Below are positions 18,213-27,110 of a stretch of 52,588 bases of DNA, in pieces. The position numbers and the translations under genes were made by a program. The notes beneath the pieces were generated by a model. That model saw nothing but the letters and a program-made list of their open reading frames with translations, had not been told where the DNA came from and did no database searches. The first letter of the stretch is position 1; each line of letters begins with the position of its first letter. Origin of the DNA: an uncultured Propionivibrio sp. Its GTDB lineage: Bacteria; Pseudomonadota; Gammaproteobacteria; Burkholderiales; Rhodocyclaceae. The DNA lies in contig CALAIL010000029.1 of assembly GCA_937923255.1 (NCBI GenBank), positions 1-52,588 on the forward strand, read 5' to 3'.

Positions 18213-19211
18213 TCATGGATAAAAGACATACAGGCGGTATCCGGCGGCGCTCAGGTTCGTGGTCTCGACCCACAGATGCACGGCGATGTCCGTATTGGCG
18301 GTGAAAGATGGCGCGTTTTTCAGCCGTGCCGGCAGGTAATCGGCGGGCGACAGAATGCGCCGGGCGATGGCATTGTCGTCGGTGTTGGTCAGCGTCAGTT
18401 CCAGTGATGGGAACGCCTGCGCATAGGCTGCGCGATTGCGCAGCGTTGCGTTGAGCGTGAGCAGATTGGTATGAGCGGGATCGGTTTGCAGATCGGAGGC
18501 TTCGATGCTGATCAGTTCGCTGTGGCGCGGCAGGGGAATTTCAGCGCCGAACAGGCGGGAAAATGCCGTCAGCGCTGGCCGCATGGTCGGGGCGCGGATC
18601 GCCAGTTCGCCGCGGAAATGGAAGGCGAGCTGGCCGAGCAGCGCCAGCAAAAGGACGACAGCGGCCAGCGCATAGGGCCAGCGCGGCGGTTTCTCGGCAG
18701 ATGTCGTTGGTGATTCGGCCATGACACCGCTGGACCATTTATCGTAGCCGGGCGCTTCGGTGATGCCGCGCGGCATGATGAGTCCTGCGGCCTTGCCGAA
18801 CGCCTGGGTTTCGGCATCGCTCATCGGCGCAGGCGGCGCATCTTCGGCGGTTGGGAGCGAGGGTTCAGCGCGCAGCCCGCTGGAGACCTGCGTCGGTTCG
18901 AGCAGAATGCGTACCGAAGGGTCGTTTACTGGTGAGGGCGTGCGGCTCGCTGGCGTCGATAGCGGATGGGGAGTGGCCTTCTGCCCATCCGTCTGACTAC
19001 TCAAGGCGGCTGAACCGTATTTGGCGGGCGAGGTCCTGTGATGGGCCGTGTGGGATTCTGCGGCATGCGTGTCTTTCGCATCTTCGAGCAAGGCGTCGAG
19101 TGCGTTGAAAACAGTCCGGCACTGACCGCAGCGTACCCTACCGGCGCGCGCTTTCAGTTGTTCCGGAGTAATGCGAAAAATCGTCTGACAATTGGGACAA
19201 CAGGTTTTCAT
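18213..19211 (-). CDS. Zinc-ribbon plus DUF3426 single-pass membrane protein
   Basis: This is a 332-residue protein. The N-terminal MJ0042-type zinc finger uses C5/C8 and C28/C31 (CPNCQTIF, VRCGQCRTVF). A long proline/serine-rich linker follows, then one membrane helix (YALAAVVLLLALLGQLAFHF, about residues 175-195), then a C-terminal DUF3426 domain (LLTLNATLRNRAAYAQAF to VHLWVETTNLSAAGYRLYVF) that is probably periplasmic. Function is unknown. The start overlaps the prmA stop (ATGA), so it is translated with prmA. The association prmA-DUF3426 is widely conserved in beta- and gammaproteobacteria. A sensor-like topology, with zinc finger inside and beta domain outside, can be inferred. Confidence 0.88.
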   Translation of the reverse strand: MKTCCPNCQTIFRITPEQLKARAGRVRCGQCRTVFNALDALLEDAKDTHAAESHTAHHRTSPAKYGSAALSSQTDGQKATPHPLSTPASRTPSPVNDPSVRILLEPTQVSSGLRAEPSLPTAEDAPPAPMSDAETQAFGKAAGLIMPRGITEAPGYDKWSSGVMAESPTTSAEKPPRWPYALAAVVLLLALLGQLAFHFRGELAIRAPTMRPALTAFSRLFGAEIPLPRHSELISIEASDLQTDPAHTNLLTLNATLRNRAAYAQAFPSLELTLTNTDDNAIARRILSPADYLPARLKNAPSFTANTDIAVHLWVETTNLSAAGYRLYVFYP

Positions 19212-20104
19212 GCACAATCCTTGATGCCGCTCAGACAGACCCAGCCCTCGCATTCGGCGTCAACCGTCAGGGGCAGCCAGGGCGCGTAGGCGGCGATCAG
19301 TTCATCGGTTTGTTCGACGAGAATGCCCGAAAGCGCTAGTCTGCCGCCCGGGCGGACGTGGGCGCACAGCGCCGGGGCGAGCGCTTTGAGCGGGTTGGAA
19401 AGAATATTGGCGACGACGATGTCGAATTGTCCTTGGAGTGTGTTGGCCGAATCGGCAAAATGTGCGCGAACGCCATTGCGTTCGGCGTTGCTGCGGGCAA
19501 CGGCAACTGCCTGCGCGTCGATGTCGACGCCCAGCACCTCGGCAGCGCCGAAGCGTGCCGCCGCGATGGCGAGAATGCCTGAACCGCAGCCGTAATCTAG
19601 CACGGAAACACCGGGAGAGACGGCGTGCTCCAGCCATTCCAGGCATAACCGGGTCGTCGGGTGCGAGCCGGTGCCGAAGGCCATTCCCGGATCGAGGACG
19701 AGTGCGATGGCTTTCGGGTCAGGCGGTTCGTGCCAGGAGGGAACGATCCACAGACGTTCGGAAATTCGGATTGGCTCAAATTGTGCCTGCGTGATCTGCA
19801 CCCAGTTTTGTTCGGCGATGGTTTCGCAGCAGTAAGGCGGCGTGCGCTCAAGCCCGGCCAGCGGCGCGCAGACGGCGAGCAGGATGTCGGGATCGGCTGT
19901 CTCATCGAGCAGGACAATAACGCGCGAACGCGCCCAGCCCGGCGTTGTGGGCGAGCCGGGTTCGCCGAACTGCGGCTGTTCGGCGGGCGTGCCGGCATCG
20001 GCATCCTCGATGCTGGCGGACAGGGCGCCGTGTTCGATGAACGCATCGGCCAGCCTGTCGGCATGCTGGCAGTCCGTTTCGATACGGAGGGAAATCCAGG
20101 GCAT
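19208..20104 (-). CDS. prmA: Ribosomal protein L11 methyltransferase PrmA
   Basis: This 298-residue enzyme trimethylates lysines and the N-terminus of ribosomal protein L11 using S-adenosylmethionine. The small N-terminal L11-recognition domain begins MPWISLRIETD. The C-terminal domain has DPGMAFGTGSHPTTRLCLEW, SAM motif LDYGCGSGILAIAA and the catalytic-region motif VVANILSNPL. I start at ATG 20104, where the conserved N-terminus begins; an in-frame ATG at 20152 would add 16 unconserved residues. In many relatives accB-accC lie upstream; here the divergent ybaK gene does. Confidence 0.95.
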   Translation of the reverse strand: MPWISLRIETDCQHADRLADAFIEHGALSASIEDADAGTPAEQPQFGEPGSPTTPGWARSRVIVLLDETADPDILLAVCAPLAGLERTPPYCCETIAEQNWVQITQAQFEPIRISERLWIVPSWHEPPDPKAIALVLDPGMAFGTGSHPTTRLCLEWLEHAVSPGVSVLDYGCGSGILAIAAARFGAAEVLGVDIDAQAVAVARSNAERNGVRAHFADSANTLQGQFDIVVANILSNPLKALAPALCAHVRPGGRLALSGILVEQTDELIAAYAPWLPLTVDAECEGWVCLSGIKDCA

Positions 20105-20413
20105 GATCTTCGTATTGGGTAAAAAGTGCAAAGACACGCGCGTGCAAGGCAAGCATTCTGCACCGATTCTCGCCGAAAGTGCATTTTTTGGCTACCGAAC
20201 TGCGGCGCCGGCACTGCGGTGGAGCGCCGGAACGGGGCTTGGGCGATCTCTGCTATAGTCGGTGAAACGGATTTTTTCATCCGAAGCAGCGCACCGTAAA
20301 CAGGGCGGTTCGCCTACCCGGAATACGTCAGGCCAAGCGGGCGCCGTCGGGAAAGCCGGGTGAATCGGCGAGGCTGATAAAGCGTTCGCCCTGATACTTT
20401 TGAGGAGTCCATC
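20105..20413. promoter_or_regulatory. Divergent prmA/ybaK promoter region with GC-rich ybaK leader
   Basis: These 309 nt must hold promoters for both genes. TATAGT at 20254-20259 is a possible -10 element for ybaK but has no matching -35 at the right distance. A small hairpin, CGGAT (20268-20272) with ATCCG (20279-20283), follows, then about 130 nt of GC-rich sequence able to fold. GAGGAG lies close before the ybaK start. I could not match the leader to a riboswitch class. Confidence 0.35.
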
Positions 20414-20905
20414 ATGAAGTCCATGCACGCGCCTGAAACGCAGGCGACCCGCTTTCTCCGCCAGCATGGCGTCGCCTTTTCTTCGCACTGCTACGCTTAT
20501 GAAGAACATGGCGGCACGCGTGTTTCCGCGCGCGAGCTAAATGTCAGCGAACACGCCGTAATCAAGACGTTGATCATGGAGGACGAAGCCGCCCGACCGC
20601 TTATCGTGCTGATGCACGGTGACTGTCAGGTGTCGACCAAAGAGCTGGCGCGTCAGATTGGCTGCAAACGCATCGAACCGTGCAAACCGGAAGTCGCCAA
20701 CCGCCATAGCGGCTATCTGGTCGGCGGCACCAGCCCCTTCGGCGTGCGTAAAAAAATGCCGGTGTATCTGGAACAGAGCATTCTTGATCTGCCGCTGATT
20801 TACATCAACGGCGGCCATCGCGGATTTTTGGTCGGCATCCATCCGCACGATCTGGTCAGCCTGCTGGCGCCGGTGCCGGTCAATGTGGCGCTGCCCGGGC
20901 GCTGA
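20414..20905 (+). CDS. ybaK: YbaK/EbsC aminoacyl-tRNA deacylase (Cys-tRNA(Pro) deacylase type)
   Basis: This 163-residue trans-editing enzyme hydrolyses mischarged Cys-tRNA(Pro). The single YbaK fold is seen from VIKTLIMEDEAARPLIVLMHG, with the conserved lysine in VIKTL, then GGTSPFGVRKKMPVYLEQSI and YINGGHRGFLVGI, all family hallmarks. The start has a strong ribosome site (GAGGAG about 8 nt upstream). It is transcribed alone, divergent from prmA and convergent with folB. Confidence 0.93.
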   Translation: MKSMHAPETQATRFLRQHGVAFSSHCYAYEEHGGTRVSARELNVSEHAVIKTLIMEDEAARPLIVLMHGDCQVSTKELARQIGCKRIEPCKPEVANRHSGYLVGGTSPFGVRKKMPVYLEQSILDLPLIYINGGHRGFLVGIHPHDLVSLLAPVPVNVALPGR

Positions 20906-21261
20906 ATCGGAGCCGGGGAAATTGAGACCGGAAACAGACGGGTTGAAGTGCGTAAAGCAGTGGGTACGGGCGGGGAAAAGGCTGATGGACGTCGCGGGCG
21001 TGCCTGCTGGTTTTCCGTGAGAGTCGCCTGTTTGGCGCTCCGGTCTGGGATTTCCTGTGTCCGGGACACTGAAGTTGCCAAACACTAAAATTTTGTCGGC
21101 AGGCTTAGCATCAGCGGCAATCCGGTGCTCATCATCCGAATGCTGGATGGGCCGACCATCGGTAGGCGGGATGCAAGGAGGCGGGGAAGCCGGAATACGT
21201 GGGGCTTCCCCGCCCGCCTTCCGTTTCCGATGTTTGGTCTGGCGCGTACGCCGGTCGCTGT
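20906..21261. other. Convergent intergenic region with 12-bp perfect hairpin
   Basis: No gene is seen in these 356 nt between ybaK (plus) and folB (minus). Positions 21180-21191 (GGCGGGGAAGCC) pair perfectly with 21203-21214, leaving an 11-nt loop. A loose T-rich stretch follows on the plus side, none on the minus side. It may act as a weak bidirectional terminator. Confidence 0.5.
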
Positions 21262-21639
21262 TTAGGCGGGCGTGGCGGAAGCGCCCTCTTTTTTCCCGCG
21301 CTCGATCAGAATGCCGGCGCGGCGAATGCCGGGCATGACGCCGGGCTTGGCGACAGAAACGCGCACCCAGCAGGCGTGGAAGTCTTTGCGCAGAAGTTCG
21401 GCGATGTATTCGGCGAGCGCCTCGATCAGGCCGAAATGCCGGCTGGTTAGCTCGTGGCGCAGCCGCTCGACGACCGCGGCGTAATCAATTGTGTCGCACA
21501 GATCGTCGCTGCGTCCCGCGTTCTGCGTAGGGAGGCCGATTTGCAGGGAAATTTCAACCGTTTGCGGCACGCTTTGTTCGCGCGGATAAACGCCGATCAG
21601 GGTGGCGATGCGAAAATCGTCGATAAAGATGATGTCCAT
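21262..21639 (-). CDS. folB: Dihydroneopterin aldolase FolB
   Basis: This 125-residue enzyme converts 7,8-dihydroneopterin to 6-hydroxymethyl-dihydropterin in folate synthesis. Family landmarks are MDIIFIDDFRIATLIGVYPRE at the N-terminus, the catalytic-region DTIDYAAVVERL, LIEALAEYIAELLR with the pterin-binding glutamate, and VRVSVAKPG near the end. Length is typical (about 120 residues). It is divergent from plsY, an arrangement shared by many proteobacteria. The basic C-terminal tail (ERGKKEGASATPA) is not conserved. Confidence 0.93.
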   Translation of the reverse strand: MDIIFIDDFRIATLIGVYPREQSVPQTVEISLQIGLPTQNAGRSDDLCDTIDYAAVVERLRHELTSRHFGLIEALAEYIAELLRKDFHACWVRVSVAKPGVMPGIRRAGILIERGKKEGASATPA

Positions 21640-21752
21640 GCGTACCGGGTGTGTTCAGTATTAGGCTCGGTGTAAGATGCGCGAGTGTCTTCGGGCAGAA
21701 ATCCTGTCCGGCATTCTAACTCACGATGATTCATCCTTTTGGGAAGTGCTTT

Positions 21753-22394
21753 ATGTCTTCTTCGCTGCCCATGTATTCATCCCTGCTGTTTCCCGTGGCC
21801 ATGCTGACGGCGGCCTATCTCATCGGCTCGATCCCCTTTGCCGTGGTCTCCAGCCGCCTGTTCGGCCTGGCCGACCCGCGCAGCTACGGTTCCGGGAACC
21901 CCGGCGCGACCAACGTATTGCGCAGCGGTAACAAAATGGCCGCCCTGCTGACCCTGCTCGGCGATGCCGGTAAGGGCTGGCTGGCCGTGTTTCTGGCGCA
22001 GATGCTGAGCGCACGCCTGGGGTTGGGGGCGGGCGTGATTGCGCTGGTGGCCGTGGCGGCGTTTCTCGGACACGTTTTTTCAGTCTTTCTCGGTTTTAAG
22101 GGCGGCAAAGGCGTCGCCACGGCGGCGGGCGTGCTGCTGGCGCTCGATCCGGCGCTCGGCCTGATCGCCCTCGGTACGTGGCTGGGTGTGGCTTTCGTCT
22201 TCCGCTATTCTTCCCTCGCCGCGCTGGTCGCGGCCGTCGTCGCGCCGCTGACCGCATTCATGATCTGGGGCGCCAATCTGCAAGCCGTGGGCGTCGGCGT
22301 GATCGCCATGATCCTGATCGGCAAGCACTGGCCGAACCTGCAACGTCTAATGGCGGGAACGGAGCCGAAGATCGGCGGCAAGAAAAAAGCGTAA
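21753..22394 (+). CDS. plsY: Glycerol-3-phosphate acyltransferase PlsY
   Basis: This 213-residue membrane enzyme acylates glycerol-3-phosphate from acyl-phosphate, the first step of phospholipid synthesis. Five or so hydrophobic helices are visible, with the conserved loop motifs [37 protein letters not shown] and [14 protein letters not shown] chose ATG 21753, preceded by GGGAAG; ATGs at 21726 and 21771 are in frame. The lysine-rich C-terminus (IGGKKKA) is usual. It faces tsaD across a repeat-filled gap. Confidence 0.94.
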   Translation: MSSSLPMYSSLLFPVAMLTAAYLIGSIPFAVVSSRLFGLADPRSYGSGNPGATNVLRSGNKMAALLTLLGDAGKGWLAVFLAQMLSARLGLGAGVIALVAVAAFLGHVFSVFLGFKGGKGVATAAGVLLALDPALGLIALGTWLGVAFVFRYSSLAALVAAVVAPLTAFMIWGANLQAVGVGVIAMILIGKHWPNLQRLMAGTEPKIGGKKKA

Positions 22395-23256
22395 GCAACC
22401 GGCGTTAGACCAATGTCCCATCTGGCTGACGGGCGGCCCGATGTACGGGCTGCGGGGTATGCGGAATGCATCAAGTGGCACCTCTGTAGCCCGCGTGAAA
22501 TAAGGATTCCAGAGACACTTGCCCGCAAACGCCCAATCCAAGAGGGTTTCAGCGCAGCCCTATCTGAGACGCCAAATTGACGCGGGTTCCAGAGCCGCCC
22601 TGCCTGAAACGCCCAAAGGACGCGGGCTTCCGGGCAGACGCCGCGGACGTTCGGACACCGCGGCAGACAGTAGAGAGAGTACGGCAAGGCGGCGCAACGC
22701 GGTGACGATTTTTTAACTATTTGACGCTATGCGCGCCGCGTACAGGAGCACGACCTGAAACGGCGCATGCCGCGCTTGTTTATCTACGAACGTTTTCCTG
22801 GCTTGGGCGTCTCAGGATCCCTGCCCGCTAGCCCGCGCGGATTGGGCATGATTGGACATCTCCGGCTTGCATTCTTCAATTCTTTTGTTTGGAACGCTGT
22901 CCTCAGCGGTCATGTTTGGCGGCTGAAGCCCAAGTTTTTCGGGCGCTTTTCCCTAATCAGGACAAAACTTTCCCAACTAGGGCAACACCTCGTGCTGCGC
23001 TTGGCGTGCGCGCCTGTATGTCGACAGATTTTCCGTAACTGTCCACCAAAACCAACCGATGCATTAGGCTGCCCGCTAACCCGCGTGGATTGGGCGTTTG
23101 CGGGCATGCCCGTTGATCACCGACGAAGCTGATGTGCGCTGTGCGGCGCATCGCGGAGGCGGCGGGGCGGTCAAGGACGGTCAGGCGCGGCGCCGAAAAC
23201 GGATGGCCAATTAATGGATTGGCGGATAGGGGAATTGGGAATTTGAGAAATTGGGC
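22395..23256. repeat. Convergent intergenic region with scattered family B units and a family A fragment
   Basis: There is no gene in this 862-nt gap between plsY and tsaD. Family B units are present in both orientations. Reversed copies lie around 22510-22550 (complement reads CTGAAACCCTCTTGGATTGG). Forward copies are near 22608-22650 (GCCCAAAGGACGCGGGC then CCGGGCAG), 22830-22855 (CCCGCGCGGATTGGGC) and 23078-23105 (CCCGCGTGGATTGGGC). A family A core lies at about 22679-22714 (TACGGCAAGGCGGCGCAACG, then a T-run). Units are more decayed and less ordered than at the right end of the window. Confidence 0.6.
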
Positions 23257-24330
23257 TCAGCGGCGAGACGCCGGGGGCGACGCAAGCGTGTGCTGATTCC
23301 CTGAACCGGCGGCGCCCAGGTCGGCAAGCGGCCAGCGCGGGCGGACGGCGAAACCGCCGGCAGCCTTGATCGACAGGCCGGCACGAAAGCGCAGCGCCCC
23401 CGCCAGCGCGATCATGGCTCCATTGTCGGTACAGAACTCCAGTTCCGGGTAATACACGGTAATGGCACCGCGCGCCGCGCGTGCGTCAAGCTGGCGGCGC
23501 AGTTCGCGGTTGGCGCCGACGCCGCCGGCGACGACAAGCCGGTTCAACCCAGTATTACGGATAGCGCGCATCGCCTTTTTAACGAGCACCTCGACGATTG
23601 CATCCTGAAAACCGCGGGCGATGTCGGCGCGCTGTGCATCATCAGGCGCGCCGAATTCGCGCACCTTGGTCAGAACGGCGGTCTTCAGGCCGCTGAAGCT
23701 GAAATTGAGGTCGCCGGAATTGAGCATTGGGCGTGGAAAGTCAATGGCGCCGGGATGCCCGTGCTGCGCCAGTTCCGAAAGCGCCGCGCCGCCGGGGTAG
23801 GGCAGGCCGAGCAGTTTGGCAGTTTTGTCGAACGCCTCGCCGGCAGCATCGTCAAGCGTTTCGCCGAGCAGCGTGTAGTCGCCGATGCTCGCGACGCGCA
23901 TGAGCTGCGTGTGGCCGCCGGAAACGAGCAGGGCGATGAAAGGAAAGGCCGGCGGTCGCGGCGAGAGTAGCGGCGAGAGCAGGTGGCCTTCAAGATGATG
24001 GATGGGAATAACCGGCACGCCCAAGGCGGTGGCCAGCCCTTCAGCAAAAGCGGCGCCGACGAGCAGGGCGCCCGCCAGCCCCGGCCCCTGCGTATAGGCA
24101 ATGGCGGCGATTTCGCCCAGTGTCCGTTCGCTCTCGCGCAGCACCTGCCGCAGCAGGGGAACCGTGCGCCGGATATGGTCGCGCGAGGCCAGTTCGGGCA
24201 CGACGCCGCCATAGTCCTGATGCATGCGGATCTGGCTGTGCAGGGCGTGTGCGAGCAGGCGATCATGCGCCGCATCGTAGAGGGCGAGACCGGTTTCATC
24301 GCAGGAGGATTCGATTCCAAGAATCAGCAT
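23257..24330 (-). CDS. tsaD: tRNA N6-threonylcarbamoyladenosine transferase subunit TsaD
   Basis: This 357-residue enzyme transfers the threonylcarbamoyl group to A37 of ANN-decoding tRNAs, together with TsaB and TsaE. The ASKHA-fold features are present: [13 protein letters not shown] at the start, the metal-binding [32 protein letters not shown] and [14 protein letters not shown] start at ATG 24330; ATG 24339 would add three residues (MPA). It faces plsY. The C-terminal extension past PRWPLADL is a few residues long and unconserved. Confidence 0.95.
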   Translation of the reverse strand: MLILGIESSCDETGLALYDAAHDRLLAHALHSQIRMHQDYGGVVPELASRDHIRRTVPLLRQVLRESERTLGEIAAIAYTQGPGLAGALLVGAAFAEGLATALGVPVIPIHHLEGHLLSPLLSPRPPAFPFIALLVSGGHTQLMRVASIGDYTLLGETLDDAAGEAFDKTAKLLGLPYPGGAALSELAQHGHPGAIDFPRPMLNSGDLNFSFSGLKTAVLTKVREFGAPDDAQRADIARGFQDAIVEVLVKKAMRAIRNTGLNRLVVAGGVGANRELRRQLDARAARGAITVYYPELEFCTDNGAMIALAGALRFRAGLSIKAAGGFAVRPRWPLADLGAAGSGNQHTLASPPASRR

Positions 24331-24353
24331 GGCCGGCATTGTATCGGCATTTC

Positions 24354-24448
24354 GGGCGTGCGGCGCGGGGGCGCGGGTCGAGAGCTCAAAGTTTGTTATG
24401 TTGCCCGTTCAATCTTTGGGCGTGCGGCGCGGGGGCGCGGATCGAGAG
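24354..24448 (+). repeat. 31-bp GC-rich direct repeat pair
   Basis: Copies at 24354-24384 and 24418-24448 both run GGGCGTGCGGCGCGGGGGCG and end in TCGAGAG, differing at one base (GGGTCGAGAG versus GGATCGAGAG). They are 64 nt apart in the divergent promoter region between tsaD and the YecH-like gene. This could be an operator pair or a simple duplication. Confidence 0.7.
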
Positions 24449-24630
24449 GACGTGCGGGCGATGGGTATGTGGCGCGGGTGCTAAGCATGGCGGGAGATTC
24501 GGCGGGGTGCTGACGGAACGCAGTATGGGAACTGCTAGAATGGCGGCCGCGAGATTTTTTATATGTTCTCCAAGATTTCTCCAAGCGATCCATCTTGCCG
24601 TCGTGGCAAGCTACTGAAAGGACAATTCCG

Positions 24631-24873
24631 ATGAGCCAGTCAATTCACGGTCACGAAGTCATGCATTTGATGATGGAACACGGCGGCAGCTTCACCAAGC
24701 AAAGCCTGCGCGAGGCCATCGTCGCGCGTTTTGGCGCGGATGCGCGTTTTCATACGTGCAGCGCGGACGACATGACAGCCGAGCAGCTGATCGATTTTTT
24801 CGAAGCCAAAGGCAAATTCGTTGCCGACGGAACAGGCTTTAACACCTGCGCCGACAAAGTGTGCAAGCACTGA
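24631..24873 (+). CDS. YecH-like metal-binding protein (DUF2492)
   Basis: This is an 80-residue small cytosolic protein. It starts MSQSIHGHEVMHLMMEHG, has a histidine-rich N-terminus, FHTCSADDMTAEQLI in the middle and a C-terminal GFNTCADKVCKH; Cys and His residues suggest a metal site, as in the YecH family. The start at ATG 24631 has AAAGGA upstream. The biochemical role is not known. It lies 44 nt before ychF and may be transcribed with it. Confidence 0.85.
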   Translation: MSQSIHGHEVMHLMMEHGGSFTKQSLREAIVARFGADARFHTCSADDMTAEQLIDFFEAKGKFVADGTGFNTCADKVCKH

Positions 24874-24917
24874 GCGCCGGTTGATTCAATCAGATTACCA
24901 GGAATACGAGGGCGTTC

Positions 24918-26009
24918 ATGTCACTCAAATGCGGGATCGTCGGCCTGCCCAATGTGGGTAAGTCCACCCTGTTCAATGCGCTGACCAAGGCAGGCGTCGC
25001 GGCGGAGAACTATCCTTTCTGCACCATCGATCCTTCGGTCGGCGTCGTCGAGGTTCCGGACAAGCGCCTCGCCGCGTTGGCCGCAATCGTCAAACCGCAG
25101 CGCATCGTGCCGGCTGTGACTGAATTTGTCGATATTGCCGGGCTGGTCGCCGGCGCCTCGAAGGGCGAAGGGCTGGGCAACCAGTTTCTCGCCAACATCC
25201 GTGAAACCGATGCCGTGCTGCACGTCGTGCGCTGTTTTGCCGACGACAACGTCGTGCACGTTTCCGGCACGGTTGATCCGATCCGCGACATCGAAATCAT
25301 CGACACCGAGCTGGCGCTTGCCGATCTGGCGACCGTGGAAAAGGCGCTGAACCGTTACCGCAAACCGGCGGGCGCTGGCGACAAGGAAGCCAAACTGTTG
25401 GTGACCCTGCTTGAAAAGTGCTTTGCCCAGCTCGACCAGGGCAAGCCGGTGCGCGCACTCGCTTTGTCAAAAGAAGAAAAGGCGAGTCTTAAGCCTTTCT
25501 GCCTGATCACCGCCAAACCGGTGCTGTATGCCGCCAATGTGGCCGAAGACGGTTTTGCGGATAATCCGCATCTGGAGGCCGTGCGCGCCCGCGCGAAGGC
25601 CGAGAACGCCGAGGTTGTCGCCGTGTGTGCCGCCATCGAAGCGGAAATCGCCGATCTGGACGATGAAGAAAAACAGCTTTTTCTTGCCGATCTCGGGCTG
25701 GAGGAACCGGGGCTGGATCGCCTGATTCATGCCGGTTATCACCTGCTTGGTTTGCAGACGTACTTCACCGCCGGAGTCAAAGAAGTGCGCGCCTGGACGA
25801 TTCACAAGGGCGACACCGCGCCGCAGGCTGCCGGCGTTATCCATACGGATTTCGAACGCGGCTTTATCCGTGCGCAGACCATCGCGTATGAGGATTTCAT
25901 CGCCTGCGGCGGCGAACACGGCGCCCGGGAAGCCGGCAAGATGCGTGCCGAAGGCAAGGACTACGTCGTCAAAGACGGTGATGTGCTGAATTTTCTGTTC
26001 AACGTTTGA
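24918..26009 (+). CDS. ychF: Redox-regulated ribosome-associated ATPase YchF
   Basis: This 363-residue Obg-family P-loop NTPase prefers ATP and binds ribosomes; it influences oxidative-stress response. The G1 motif GLPNVGKST is at residues 9-17, the switch region follows with [19 protein letters not shown], and the C-terminal TGS-like domain ends [17 protein letters not shown]. Length matches the E. coli protein. The canonical NKxD motif is replaced by an NVAE-type sequence ([10 protein letters not shown]), which is the known basis of ATP preference. Confidence 0.96.
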   Translation: MSLKCGIVGLPNVGKSTLFNALTKAGVAAENYPFCTIDPSVGVVEVPDKRLAALAAIVKPQRIVPAVTEFVDIAGLVAGASKGEGLGNQFLANIRETDAVLHVVRCFADDNVVHVSGTVDPIRDIEIIDTELALADLATVEKALNRYRKPAGAGDKEAKLLVTLLEKCFAQLDQGKPVRALALSKEEKASLKPFCLITAKPVLYAANVAEDGFADNPHLEAVRARAKAENAEVVAVCAAIEAEIADLDDEEKQLFLADLGLEEPGLDRLIHAGYHLLGLQTYFTAGVKEVRAWTIHKGDTAPQAAGVIHTDFERGFIRAQTIAYEDFIACGGEHGAREAGKMRAEGKDYVVKDGDVLNFLFNV

Positions 26010-26456
26010 CGGTCTGGGCTGGGCGACTGCAGGGGTTGCCGCGGCATTTGCAGCGTTTGCATCACGCTTCGGCCTCGTTGCGGTATTTCTGGAACGGCTG
26101 AGCCATGCCGCTGCGGCGTTTGTGACGCTGCCCGCACCTTCTCATTTAAACGTGTGTCGATTGCTGCGACCGACCGTATGGATGGCGGCGGATTTGGTCG
26201 ACTGGCCTGTTGCGGGGCGGGAGCGGTCTAGGGCTGGATAGGGGGCAGAGAGTCGGCGTCGGACAGACGGCGGTTTGGTCTGACGGGGAAGATGGGCTGT
26301 CCTCAGGCCAATGGCCCTATCCATTGGATGCGCCCGTTTGGGCCGTCCGGACCGCATGGCCGACAAACGGGCGCTGAGGCCCGACGAAATGCTTCGGTAC
26401 ACGGTGTGCGTTCGTCTACCATTCAATCCACATATTGAATATCTGTGTCGACGACC
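26010..26456. other. Intergenic region with a large inverted repeat upstream of the pilin operon
   Basis: No gene is seen in these 447 nt. An 11-bp perfect stem, GCGCCCGTTTG (26330-26340) with CAAACGGGCGC (26364-26374), encloses a 23-nt loop that itself holds the palindrome GTCCGGAC. An outer arm CCTCAG (26301-26306) can pair with CTGAGG (26374-26379). The structure ends about 80 nt before pilV. It could be a terminator remnant of ychF, though no T-run follows, or a structured leader of the pil operon. Confidence 0.5.
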
Positions 26457-27110
26457 ATGACTACTGTTCCCAACATTGCAAACTGCCCCAGCCATTTGCG
26501 CTATCGGGGTCGCCCGTCTCAGCCTGCGCGCCGGCTTGCCGGCATGCGCGGCTTTTCGATGATCGAGGTGCTTGTTTCCATTGTGGTGCTTTCATTCGGC
26601 CTGCTCGGTGTGGCCGGTCTGCAGGCCGCTGCGCTGAAAAGCAACCAGGACGCGCGCCTGCAGTCGGTGGCGATCAGCCTGGCGCGCGAGATGGCCGAGA
26701 TGATGCGCGCCAACATTCAGGTGGCCGGTGATCAAAGCAGCCCCTATTACGGCGACTTCAAGGCGGATGCCGATGGGCAGCTGGCGCCATCGGCCCGTTC
26801 GAACTGCCTGAATATTGCTCAGGGCGGTTGTAACACAACGAACGATGTGGCGCGGGCAGAAATGACCGAATGGCTCTCGCGCGTCGGTACGGCGCTGCCC
26901 AATGCGCGCGTGAGTATCTGCCGCGATACTGCACCCTACGATGATAACGGATTGCCGATGTGGGCGTGCACTGCGCCGACCGCGGCCAGCGATAACGTCG
27001 CCTATATCAAGATCGGCTGGACACGCGCCAATACCCAAGGGCAGCTGGAAAGCGCCAGTGCGGCGCGTCCCTCTGTCGTACTGCCCATTGCGCCGGGAGG
27101 ACAATTGTAA
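26457..27110 (+). CDS. pilV: Type IV pilus minor pilin/modification protein PilV
   Basis: This is a 217-residue prepilin. The prepilin-peptidase site is G32|F33 in MRGFSMIEVLVSIVVLSFGL, with Glu at +5 and a hydrophobic alpha-1 helix. The C-terminal domain has paired cysteines. Minor pilins of this operon prime pilus assembly and carry PilY1 to the tip. The ATG at 26457 gives an unusually long 32-residue leader; a GTG at 26445 is in frame. The stop TAA overlaps the pilW start by one base. Confidence 0.9.
   Translation: MTTVPNIANCPSHLRYRGRPSQPARRLAGMRGFSMIEVLVSIVVLSFGLLGVAGLQAAALKSNQDARLQSVAISLAREMAEMMRANIQVAGDQSSPYYGDFKADADGQLAPSARSNCLNIAQGGCNTTNDVARAEMTEWLSRVGTALPNARVSICRDTAPYDDNGLPMWACTAPTAASDNVAYIKIGWTRANTQGQLESASAARPSVVLPIAPGGQL

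Noticed and set aside
20284..20413. Riboswitch in the ybaK leader
   Set aside because: GC-rich and foldable, but I could not match conserved cores of cobalamin, TPP, FMN or guanidine classes.
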